DNA of 64,000 nucleotides from the NCBI GenBank assembly GCA_048201935.1, contig DBFBGR010000011.1:124001-188000 (forward strand), in the 5' to 3' direction. The stretch is from MGBC124762 sp048201935. GTDB lineage: Bacteria > Bacillota > Clostridia > Oscillospirales > Oscillospiraceae. The notes under the pieces were generated by a model, which saw nothing but the letters and a program-made list of their open reading frames with translations, searched no databases and had not been told where the DNA came from. Numbering within the stretch: the stretch's first letter is position 1; every line of letters starts with the position of its first letter. Shown here one piece after another: positions 43,793 to 51,325 of this stretch. A program made the translations under genes and the position numbers.

Positions 43793-44872
43793 ATGTCTAC
43801 CCTGGAGCTGAAAAACGTCAACAAAATATACCCCAACGGATTCCACGCGGTTCATGATTTCAACCTCACCATCGACAAAGGTGAGTTCATTGTCTTCGTT
43901 GGACCCTCCGGCTGCGGGAAGTCCACCACGCTGCGGATGATCGCCGGACTGGAGGACATCTCCAGCGGCGACTTCGAGATCGGCGGCAAGCGGGTCAACG
44001 AGCTTGGCCCCCGGGAGCGGGAGGTGGCCATGGTCTTCCAGAGCTACGCCCTCTACCCCAACATGACCGTCTTTGACAACATCGCCTTCGGCCTGACCCT
44101 CCAGGGCGTGGACGACGACGTGATCGAGGAGCGGGTGCTCAAGACCGCTAAGATCCTGGGCCTGACCGACTACCTGGACCGCTTCCCCCGGGCCCTGTCC
44201 GGCGGCCAGCGCCAGAGAGTGGCCATTGGCCGGTCCATCATCCGCAAGGTGGGCATCTTCCTCATGGACGAGCCCCTTTCCAACCTGGACGCCAAGCAGC
44301 GCGTGACCATGCGCTCCGAGATCGCCCAGATCCACCGGGAGGCCGGGGCCACCACCATCTACGTCACCCACGACCAGACCGAGGCTATGACCCTGGCCGA
44401 CCGCATTGTGGTGATGAAGGACGGCTACGTCCAGCAGATCGGCACCCCCAAGGAGCTCTACTTTGACCCCGTCAACGTCTTCGTGGCCGGCTTCATCGGC
44501 GAGCCGCCCATGAACTTCATCCGCGCAACCGTCCAGGGCGGCAAGATCACCGTGGGTGAGAACGCCGTGGACCTGGCCCCGGTGCTGGGCGACAAGCTCG
44601 CCGCCTACGAGGGCAAGAAGATCGTCTTCGGCTTCCGGCCCGAGGCCATCGAGCTGGGCGCGGCGGCGGACGCCTATCAGATCAACGCCTCGGTGGAGCT
44701 CACCGAGATGCTGGGCGACAACACCAACGTCTACGTGGTGGCCGGCGAGGAGCGGGCCATTCTCAAGGTCGATCCCCATGACACCCCGGACATGGACGCC
44801 GCCATCACCTTCTCCATCCCCTACAAGAACGTCTACCTCTTTGACGACGAGACCGAAATGGTCATCAAGTAA
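43793..44872 (+). CDS. Sugar ABC transporter ATPase, MsmX/UgpC type (second)
   Basis: A 359-residue ATPase with Walker A GPSGCGKST, signature LSGGQRQR, Walker B IFLMDEPLSNLDAKQR and H-loop YVTHDQTEAMTLADR, and a C-terminal TOBE domain (FGFRPEAIELG). It is clearly paralogous to the ATPase at 41493 but well diverged, so the pair is not a fresh duplication. Its ribosome-binding site CAGGAGGG lies within the end of protein D. It closes the operon; a strong terminator follows. Confidence 0.93.
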   Translation: MSTLELKNVNKIYPNGFHAVHDFNLTIDKGEFIVFVGPSGCGKSTTLRMIAGLEDISSGDFEIGGKRVNELGPREREVAMVFQSYALYPNMTVFDNIAFGLTLQGVDDDVIEERVLKTAKILGLTDYLDRFPRALSGGQRQRVAIGRSIIRKVGIFLMDEPLSNLDAKQRVTMRSEIAQIHREAGATTIYVTHDQTEAMTLADRIVVMKDGYVQQIGTPKELYFDPVNVFVAGFIGEPPMNFIRATVQGGKITVGENAVDLAPVLGDKLAAYEGKKIVFGFRPEAIELGAAADAYQINASVELTEMLGDNTNVYVVAGEERAILKVDPHDTPDMDAAITFSIPYKNVYLFDDETEMVIK

Positions 44873-44896
44873 GGGACGGACCTTTCCCAAATGGAC

Positions 44897-44939
44897 AAAA
44901 GCTCCGAGTTCTATGGAACTCGGAGCTTTTATTTTTTCC
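44897..44939 (+). terminator. Terminator of the transporter operon
   Basis: AAAAGCTCCGAGTTC (44897-44911) pairs with GAACTCGGAGCTTTT (44916-44930), followed by ATTTTTTCC. Confidence 0.93.
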
Positions 44940-44957
44940 TTGCCAGCCATATTTTTC

Positions 44958-44986
44958 TGGACTTATGGCCCGGGGTGCGGTATACT
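44958..44986 (+). promoter_or_regulatory. Promoter of the isomerase-AraC pair
   Basis: TGGACT at 44958-44963, a 17-bp spacer and TATACT at 44981-44986. It implies a start near 44993 and so excludes the longer reading frame for the next gene. Confidence 0.6.
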
Positions 44987-45028
44987 AGGGATATGGACAA
45001 AAAGGATATGGAAAAGGAGGGGGTATCC

Positions 45029-45874
45029 GTGCTGCGTATCGGCCTTCGCCTTCATGACGGGGAGAAGCTGCCCTTGGAGGAACTGCTGCCCATCACCGCC
45101 AAAAAGGGCTTTCAGTGCGTCCACATGGCCCTGGGCAAGTCCCTGAAGGGAGTGCCCAACGGCCCGGCCAATTTGAACCCAGGCTACGCGGGCTATCTGA
45201 AGCGGCTTTTTTGGGACAACGGCCTGGACATCGCGGTGCTGGGCAACTACCTGAACCTGGCCCACCCCGACCCCGCCGCCTTGCGGGACATCCAGGAGCG
45301 CTACTACGCCCACATCCGCTTCGCCGCCTATCTGGGCTGCGCCATGGTGGGCACCGAGACCGGCGCGCCCAACCCGGAGTACAAATTCTGCCCCGAGTGC
45401 CGCTCCGACCAGGCCCTTTCCACCTTCATCAAGAACTTTAAGCCCGTGGTCCGCTGCGCCGAGCAGTACGGCGTGACCATCGCCATCGAGCCCGTGGCCA
45501 AGCACATCGTCTGGAACCCGCAGCGCTGCCGCCAGGTGCTGGACGAGATCGGCAGCCATAACCTGCGGGTGCTCTTTGACCCGGTGAACCTGCTGAGCAT
45601 GGAGAACCTGCCCCGCCGGGACGAGGTCTTGCAGGAGGCCATGGAGCTGCTGGGGCCGGACATTGCCATGGTCCACCTCAAGGACTACCTCCCCGAGGAC
45701 GCGGGCGGACAGCTCAAGGCCGCCGCCCCGGGCCACGGCGGCATGGACTACACCGCCGTCATGCGCTTTTTGAAGGCAGAAAAGCCCTACATCTACGCCA
45801 CCTTGGAGAACACCAGCCCCGACAACGCCGAGGACTGCCGCAAGGCCATGGAAGCGGCCTATTTGGAGGCGTAA
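45029..45874 (+). CDS. TIM-barrel sugar-phosphate isomerase/epimerase family protein
   Basis: A 281-residue cytoplasmic protein of the AP-endonuclease-2/xylose-isomerase-like family. Conserved acidic and histidine residues that form the metal site are visible in GTETGAP, IAIEPVAKH, VLFDPVN, MVHLKD and ATLENT. Members isomerise or epimerise sugars or uronates; the substrate here is unknown, though the AraC gene seven bases behind and kduI after it suggest a uronate-related step. The start is GTG 45029, with AAAAGGAGGGGG six bases before it; upstream ATGs at 44994 and 45009 lie too near the predicted transcript start. Confidence 0.78.
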   Translation: MLRIGLRLHDGEKLPLEELLPITAKKGFQCVHMALGKSLKGVPNGPANLNPGYAGYLKRLFWDNGLDIAVLGNYLNLAHPDPAALRDIQERYYAHIRFAAYLGCAMVGTETGAPNPEYKFCPECRSDQALSTFIKNFKPVVRCAEQYGVTIAIEPVAKHIVWNPQRCRQVLDEIGSHNLRVLFDPVNLLSMENLPRRDEVLQEAMELLGPDIAMVHLKDYLPEDAGGQLKAAAPGHGGMDYTAVMRFLKAEKPYIYATLENTSPDNAEDCRKAMEAAYLEA

Positions 45875-45881
45875 AGGAACT

Positions 45882-46634
45882 ATGGATACCATCCTCTATG
45901 TGGGCGAGCATCCCCGCACCTACGACGTGCGCTGGCACAGCCACGACCACTGGGAGCTGGTGTACTGCACCACCGGCGAGGGGGCCTTTCGCCTGGAAAA
46001 CGGCACGGTGATCCACTACCACCAGGGCCAGGCCGTGGCCATCCCGCCCAGCGAGGTCCACATGAACACCTCCGACCAGGGCTTCACCAACATCCACCTG
46101 ACCATGGACGCACCGGCCTTTCCCTACAAGACCGCCTTCCTGGTAGAGGACGACGCCCAGGGCAACATGGGCGCGGCCTTTGCCCAGGCCCGGTTTTATG
46201 CCCAGTCCGACCTGCGCCGCCGGGAGCTGGTGCTCTCCGCCCTGGGAGAGCTCATCACCAGCTTTATGATCGCCTTTCGGGACAACGGCGACTTCTCTCC
46301 GGCGGTGGAGATGATCCGCTCCAGCATCATCCGCAACTTTGCCAGCCCCACCTTTCAGTTGGACGAGGAGATCCGCAAAATGCCCTTCAACTACGACTAC
46401 CTCCGAAAGCTCTTTCAGAAGGAGATGGGCCTGACCCCGCTGAAGTACATGATGGACCTTCGCATGAAGCGGGCCAAGACCATGCTGGAGGCCGTCTGGA
46501 CCAGGGAGTACTCTGTGGCCGAGGTGGCGGAAAACTGCGGCTTTTCCGACGCGCTCTACTTCTCCCGGGTCTTCAAAAAGTACTACGGCTGCTCGCCCAT
46601 CGAGTTCGTCAAGCGGGGGAAAAAGGAGGGCTAG
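45882..46634 (+). CDS. AraC-family transcriptional regulator
   Basis: A 250-residue regulator. The N-terminal half is a cupin-type sensor (HSHDHWELVYCTTGEGAF, AVAIPPSEVHMN), and the C-terminal 100 residues form the two helix-turn-helix motifs (FNYDYLRKLFQKEMGLTPLKY and EVAENCGFSDALYFSRVFKKYYG). It lies directly ahead of kduI and between the two main pectin operons, so it is the best local candidate for their activator, with a sugar acid as likely signal. It may well bind the repeated sites at 35252-35289 or the palindrome at 46681-46702; that is inference. Confidence 0.9.
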   Translation: MDTILYVGEHPRTYDVRWHSHDHWELVYCTTGEGAFRLENGTVIHYHQGQAVAIPPSEVHMNTSDQGFTNIHLTMDAPAFPYKTAFLVEDDAQGNMGAAFAQARFYAQSDLRRRELVLSALGELITSFMIAFRDNGDFSPAVEMIRSSIIRNFASPTFQLDEEIRKMPFNYDYLRKLFQKEMGLTPLKYMMDLRMKRAKTMLEAVWTREYSVAEVAENCGFSDALYFSRVFKKYYGCSPIEFVKRGKKEG

Positions 46635-46680
46635 TCCTCTCTCTATATCCGTATTGTGAATATTTCGTATCGTTTCTGAC

Positions 46681-46710
46681 ATATGGTTATGCAATACCAT
46701 ATATTATAAT
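46681..46710 (+). promoter_or_regulatory. Palindromic operator and -10 of the uronate operon
   Basis: ATATGGT (46681-46687) and ACCATAT (46696-46702) form an inverted repeat around a centre containing TGCA. A perfect TATAAT follows at 46705-46710, while the -35 position (46682-46687, TATGGT) is non-consensus and lies in the palindrome. Binding there should govern polymerase access. Confidence 0.65.
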
Positions 46711-46799
46711 GGCATTTACAAGGGAAAATATAGCCAATTCCAACAAACCCGCCTCTTTCACAAGGGTCCGGGGCAAAACATTTTAGGAGGAAGTATACT

Positions 46800-47648
46800 A
46801 TGGCCATCGACATCCGCTATTCCACCGGACCGAACGACGTGAAGCGCTACACCACCGAGGAGCTCCGGAAGGAATTTCTCATCACCGACCTCTACCAGCC
46901 TGACCAGGTGGTGGCGGTCTACTCCCACGTGGACCGCATGGTCACCATGGGCTGTATGCCGGTGAAGGAGACCGTGTCCATTGACAAGGGCATGGACGTG
47001 TGGCACACCTTCGGCGTGAATTACCTGCTGGAGCGCCGGGAGATCGGCATCTTCAACATTGGCGGCGACGGCGCCATCACCGTGGACGGCAAGGTCTACG
47101 AGCTGGGCTACAAGGACTGCCTGTACATCACCATGGGGGCCAAGGAGGTGCTGTTCTCCTCCAAGGACGGCTCCAAGCCTGCCAAGTTCTACATGGTCTC
47201 CGCTCCCGCCCACTGTGCCTACGAGACCCGGCTCATCAAGATCGCCGACGCCGCCAAGCGGCCTCTGGGCGCTATGGAGACCGCCAATAAGCGGGTCATC
47301 AACCAGTTCATCCACCCCGATGTGCTGAAGACCTGCCAGCTGTCCATGGGCATGACCGTGCTGGAGCCGGGCAGCGTGTGGAACACCATGCCCTCCCACA
47401 CCCACGAGCGGCGCATGGAGGTCTATATGTACTTCGAGGTGCCCCAGGACAACGTGGTCTTCCACATGATGGGCCAGGGCCAGGAGACCCGCCACATCGT
47501 CATGCAAAACGAGCAGGCCGTCATCAGCCCCTCTTGGTCCATCCACTCCGGCGCGGGCACCAGCAACTACACCTTCATTTGGGCCATGGGCGGCGAGAAC
47601 CAGGCCTTTGACGACATGGACACCATCCCCACCACCGAGCTTCGGTAA
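46800..47648 (+). CDS. kduI: 5-keto-4-deoxyuronate isomerase
   Basis: A 282-residue cytoplasmic cupin enzyme converting 4-deoxy-5-ketouronate, the form taken by unsaturated galacturonate, to 3-deoxy-D-glycero-2,5-hexodiulosonate. The length is standard. The metal ligands are visible in SHTHERRMEVYMYF (two His, one Glu) and in SIHSGAGTSNYTFIWAMGGENQ-like sequence (His), and VSIDKGMDVWHTFGVNYLLE is family-specific. AGGAGG precedes the ATG. It is the first of nine genes in the uronate operon. Confidence 0.96.
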   Translation: MAIDIRYSTGPNDVKRYTTEELRKEFLITDLYQPDQVVAVYSHVDRMVTMGCMPVKETVSIDKGMDVWHTFGVNYLLERREIGIFNIGGDGAITVDGKVYELGYKDCLYITMGAKEVLFSSKDGSKPAKFYMVSAPAHCAYETRLIKIADAAKRPLGAMETANKRVINQFIHPDVLKTCQLSMGMTVLEPGSVWNTMPSHTHERRMEVYMYFEVPQDNVVFHMMGQGQETRHIVMQNEQAVISPSWSIHSGAGTSNYTFIWAMGGENQAFDDMDTIPTTELR

Positions 47649-47713
47649 GGACCTTCTCCCATCCGGTCGGGCAGCGGCCCGACTCCCAAAATATCTGTGA
47701 ACGGGAGGTCCTT
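47647..47713 (+). other. Intercistronic mRNA structure covering the GH28 ribosome-binding site
   Basis: AAGGACCTTCTCCC (47647-47660) can pair, with a bulge, with GGGAGGTCCTT (47703-47713), which contains the ribosome-binding site of the next gene. Between them, GTCGGGC (47666-47672) and GCCCGAC (47677-47683) form a perfect hairpin. The 5' arm includes the last two bases of the kduI stop, so ribosomes leaving kduI could open it. Confidence 0.6.
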
Positions 47714-47716
47714 GGC

Positions 47717-49258
47717 ATGAAATTCCATCTTCTCTGCGCCACCTCTGTCTCCGCTTGCTTCGAGCTGGACAACCAGGCGCCTTACTACGCCCCTCAGAGC
47801 TTCGACGTGGCCCTCAACGGCCAGAGCGTCCTCCAGGGCGTAAAGACCAACGTCTTCTCCCTCTTTGAGCTTACCCCGGACACCGCCTACGAGGTGACGG
47901 TGGACGGCGACACGGTGGCCTTCCGCACCCTGGCCGAGAGCGCCTGCCTCAACGTCATGGACTTCGGGGCCAAGGCCGACGGCGTGGCTGACGACACAAA
48001 CGCCCTCCAAAGCGCCGTCAACGTCTGTCCCAGCGGCGGGCGAGTGCTGGTGCCCAAGGGGACCTACCTGATGCGGCCTCTGGTGCTGAAGTCCGACCTG
48101 ACCCTCCACCTCCAGGAGGGCGCGGTGCTGCTGGCCGACCCGGAAGAGGAGCACTATCCGCTGCTCCCCGGCGAGCCCGAGGACGGTGTGACCGGAGAGA
48201 ACATCCAGGTCAACTCCTGGGAGGGCACCCCCGCCCTGGGCCGCCAGAGCATCCTCTCGGCCTACTACGCCCAGAACATCACCGTGGTGGGCCAGGGCGT
48301 CATCGACGGCAACGCCTCCTTCGACACCTGGTGGAAGGACGTGAAGGCCCGGACCATCGCGCGGCCCAAGCTGGTGTTCTTCAACCGCTGCGAGCACGTG
48401 ACCTTCCACGGCATTTTGGGGCGCAACTCCCCGGCCTGGAACTTCCACCCCTTCTTCTGCAAGGACGTGGGCTTCTACAACATCGCCGTGGAGGCTCCCG
48501 CCGATTCCCACAACACCGACGGCACCGATCCCGAGAGCTGCGACGACGTGCGCTACCTGGGGGTGCGCTTCTCGGTGGGGGACGACGCCATCGCCATCAA
48601 GTCGGGCAAGATGTACATGGGCATGAAGTACAAGACCCCCGCCACCCGCCACCTCATCCGCAACTGCCTCATGGAGCGGGCCCACGGGGCCCTGACCCTG
48701 GGCAGCGAGATCTCCGGCGGCATCCGGGACCTGACGGTGAGCCAGTGCCTCTTCTCCCACACCGACCGTGGTCTTCGCATCAAGACCCGGCGCGGCCGGG
48801 GCGAGCAGTGCGTGGTGGACGGCGTGGAGTTCTCCAACATCACCATGGACAACGTCATGTGCCCCATCGTCATCAACATGTACTACTTCTGCGATCCAGA
48901 CGGCAAGACCGAGTACGTCTGGACCAAGGAGACCCTCCCCGTGGACGAGCGAACCCCCCATATGGGCTCCTTTACCTTCCGGGACATGACCTGTACCGAC
49001 TGTGAGTGGGCCGCCGCCTACTGCTACGGCCTGCCCGAAATGCCCATTGACTCGGTGACCATCGAGAACGTGTCCTTCACCTTTAAGCCCGATGCCCAGA
49101 TGGGCCGCCCGGCCATGATGAGCTACATCGAGGATGTGTCCAAACTGGGGCTCTACTTCAACTGCGTCAAAAAGGTCACCTTGAAGAACGTGACCATGGA
49201 GGGCCAGGCGGGCGACCGGGTCATCACCGAGAACGTAGGGGAGGTGGTGGAGGCGTGA
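47717..49258 (+). CDS. Cytoplasmic polygalacturonase (GH28)
   Basis: A 513-residue glycoside hydrolase cutting alpha-1,4-galacturonan or rhamnogalacturonan ends by inversion. An N-terminal fibronectin-like segment of about 75 residues precedes the beta-helix (FGAKADGVADDTNALQSAV). Catalytic signatures are NTDGTDP, GDDAIAIKSG, GALTLGSE and GLRIKT. It has no signal peptide, so the substrate is an imported oligosaccharide and an exo-mode is likely. GGGAGG precedes the ATG, inside a predicted mRNA stem. Its stop overlaps the GTG of the GH105 gene. Confidence 0.93.
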   Translation: MKFHLLCATSVSACFELDNQAPYYAPQSFDVALNGQSVLQGVKTNVFSLFELTPDTAYEVTVDGDTVAFRTLAESACLNVMDFGAKADGVADDTNALQSAVNVCPSGGRVLVPKGTYLMRPLVLKSDLTLHLQEGAVLLADPEEEHYPLLPGEPEDGVTGENIQVNSWEGTPALGRQSILSAYYAQNITVVGQGVIDGNASFDTWWKDVKARTIARPKLVFFNRCEHVTFHGILGRNSPAWNFHPFFCKDVGFYNIAVEAPADSHNTDGTDPESCDDVRYLGVRFSVGDDAIAIKSGKMYMGMKYKTPATRHLIRNCLMERAHGALTLGSEISGGIRDLTVSQCLFSHTDRGLRIKTRRGRGEQCVVDGVEFSNITMDNVMCPIVINMYYFCDPDGKTEYVWTKETLPVDERTPHMGSFTFRDMTCTDCEWAAAYCYGLPEMPIDSVTIENVSFTFKPDAQMGRPAMMSYIEDVSKLGLYFNCVKKVTLKNVTMEGQAGDRVITENVGEVVEA

Positions 49259-50406
49259 ACGTCATTGAGCGCTACGTTCAGCAGATCCTGGACGGCTCCA
49301 CCCCGGACAAGCCCCTTTGGAACATCGAGAAGATCCACCAGGGCAAGATCAACGGCTGGAACTACATCGACGGCTGTATGATGATCGCCCTGCTAAATCT
49401 TCACGAGATAACGGGGAGTAAAATCTACTTCGATTTTGCCGAGCGGTATTTGGATTACTACGTTTTGGACGACGGGTCCATGCGGGGCTACAAGGAAGAG
49501 GACTACAACCTGGACAACCTCTGCGAGGGCCGCCCTCTCTTCGATGTCTATGCCGCCACGGGCAAAGAGAAGTACCGGCGTGCCATCGAGAAGCTCTACG
49601 GCCAGGTCCAGCGTCAGCCCCGCACCGCCGAGGGCAACTTCTGGCACAAGCAAATTTATCCCAACCAGGTCTGGCTGGACGGGCTCTATATGGCCCAGGT
49701 CTTCTACACCAAGTACACCACCCAGTTTGAGAACTGCAAGAACTACCCCGACATCTTGGGGCAGTTCCAGACGGTCCGCGCCAAGATGTACGACGAAAAG
49801 ACCGGCCTCTACCGCCACGGCTGGGACTCCAGCAAGACCGCCTTCTGGTGCGAGCCGGACGGCAGGAGCAAGAATCCCTGGCTGCGGTCTCTGGGCTGGT
49901 TCTCCGCCGCATTGATCGACGTGACCAGCCAACTGGCCGAAGGCCACGAGGACATGAAGGCGGAGCTCACCGGCATTGCCCGGGAGCTGGCCGCCAGCCT
50001 GGTCCGGTACGTGGACGAGAAGGCGGGCATGCTCTGGCAGGTCCCCGACCAGCCGGGGAGAGAGGGCAACTACCCCGAGACCTCGGGCTCGGCTATGGCG
50101 GCCTACTTTTTCCTCAAGGGAGCCCGGACGGGCATTCTGGAGGAGAAATACGCCCCGGTGGGAGCCAAGATATTTGAGAATATCTGCAAGACCTACCTCA
50201 CCGAGGTGGACGGCAAGCTGAATCTGGGCGGTATCTGCCTGGTGGCCGGCCTGGGCCCGGAGAACAACCGCCGCCGTGACGGCAGCTACGAGTACTACAT
50301 CTCCGAGCCCATCGTGGAGAACGACGCCAAGGGCCTGGCCCCCTTCCTGATGTGCTACACGGAATTGCTCCGCTCCGGGCAGGACCTGTCCTTCCTGGAG
50401 GGCTAA
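49255..50406 (+). CDS. Unsaturated rhamnogalacturonyl/glucuronyl hydrolase (GH105)
   Basis: A 383-residue cytoplasmic alpha/alpha-barrel enzyme that removes the 4,5-unsaturated uronate left at the end of oligosaccharides by lyases. WNYIDGCMMIALL, the NLDNLCEGRPLFDVY region, QVWLDGLYMAQVFY (the aspartate corresponds to the catalytic one in YteR) and NPWLRSLGWFSAALIDV fit the family. Translation starts at GTG 49255 and overlaps the GH28 stop by four bases (GTGA), so the two are coupled. The released unsaturated galacturonate feeds KduI. Confidence 0.92.
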   Translation: MNVIERYVQQILDGSTPDKPLWNIEKIHQGKINGWNYIDGCMMIALLNLHEITGSKIYFDFAERYLDYYVLDDGSMRGYKEEDYNLDNLCEGRPLFDVYAATGKEKYRRAIEKLYGQVQRQPRTAEGNFWHKQIYPNQVWLDGLYMAQVFYTKYTTQFENCKNYPDILGQFQTVRAKMYDEKTGLYRHGWDSSKTAFWCEPDGRSKNPWLRSLGWFSAALIDVTSQLAEGHEDMKAELTGIARELAASLVRYVDEKAGMLWQVPDQPGREGNYPETSGSAMAAYFFLKGARTGILEEKYAPVGAKIFENICKTYLTEVDGKLNLGGICLVAGLGPENNRRRDGSYEYYISEPIVENDAKGLAPFLMCYTELLRSGQDLSFLEG

Positions 50407-50486
50407 AGGACACAGCGCGTATTCAAACGCTGGAAAAATACCAAGAGTATTACAAAAAATTATTTTATAAAAGGAGTTTGATCATC

Positions 50487-51287
50487 ATGGTAAACGACAA
50501 GAGCTTTCGTCTGGACGGCAAGGTAGCCCTGGTCACCGGCGCTTCCTACGGCATCGGCTTCGCCATCGCCAGCGCCTACGCCAACGTGGGCGCCACCATC
50601 GTCTTCAACGACATCAAGCAAGAGCTGGTGGACAAGGGTCTGGCCGCCTACAAGGAGGCGGGCATCACCGCCCACGGCTACGTCTGCGACGTCACCGACG
50701 AGAACGCCGTCAAGGCAATGGTGGAGCAGATCGAGCGGGAGGTCGGCGTCATCGACATCCTGGTGAACAACGCCGGTATCATCAAGCGCATCCCCATGCT
50801 GGAGATGACCGCCAACGACTTCCGCCAGGTCATCGACATCGACCTCAACGGCCCCTTCATCGTCTCCCAGGCCGTCCTGCCCTCCATGATCAAGAAGGGC
50901 CACGGCAAGATCATCAACATCTGCTCCATGATGAGCGAGCTGGGCCGGGAGACCGTGTCGGGCTACGCCGCCGCCAAGGGCGGTCTGAAGATGCTCACCC
51001 GGAACATCTGCGCCGAGTTTGGTGCGGCCAACATCCAGTGCAACGGCATCGGCCCGGGCTACATCGCCACGCCCCAGACCGCGCCCCTTCGTGAGAAGCA
51101 GCCCGACGGCTCCCGCCACCCCTTCGACGAGTTCATCTGCTCTCGGACCCCCGCGGGCCGCTGGCTCCAGGCCGAGGAGCTCACCGGTCCGGCCATTTTC
51201 CTGGCCTCCGACGCCTCCAACGCCGTCAACGGTCACATTTTGTACGTTGATGGCGGCATCCTGGCCTACATCGGCAAGCAGCCCTAA
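50487..51287 (+). CDS. kduD: 2-dehydro-3-deoxygluconate-forming dehydrogenase (KduD/IdnO-like SDR)
   Basis: A 266-residue short-chain dehydrogenase. The NAD(P) motif is TGASYGIG, with NNAGIIKRIP and the catalytic tyrosine and lysine in YAAAKGG. INICSMMSELGRETV is closer to gluconate-5-dehydrogenase (IdnO-like) proteins than to E. coli KduD. Because KduI is in the same operon and KdgK downstream, the KduD reaction (2,5-diketo-3-deoxygluconate to 2-keto-3-deoxygluconate) is the likely role. AAAAGGAG lies ten bases before ATG 50487. The 80-base gap after GH105 is A/T-rich and could hold an internal promoter, but I see no clear one. Confidence 0.82.
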   Translation: MVNDKSFRLDGKVALVTGASYGIGFAIASAYANVGATIVFNDIKQELVDKGLAAYKEAGITAHGYVCDVTDENAVKAMVEQIEREVGVIDILVNNAGIIKRIPMLEMTANDFRQVIDIDLNGPFIVSQAVLPSMIKKGHGKIINICSMMSELGRETVSGYAAAKGGLKMLTRNICAEFGAANIQCNGIGPGYIATPQTAPLREKQPDGSRHPFDEFICSRTPAGRWLQAEELTGPAIFLASDASNAVNGHILYVDGGILAYIGKQP

Positions 51288-51325
51288 CACGGCCTGAAAA
51301 CACTGACTGTTAAGGAGAAATATCC

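Noticed and set aside
46635..46799. Riboswitch in the kduI leader
   Set aside because: The sequence is A/T-rich with one DNA palindrome lying upstream of the likely transcript start, which fits an operator rather than an RNA sensor.
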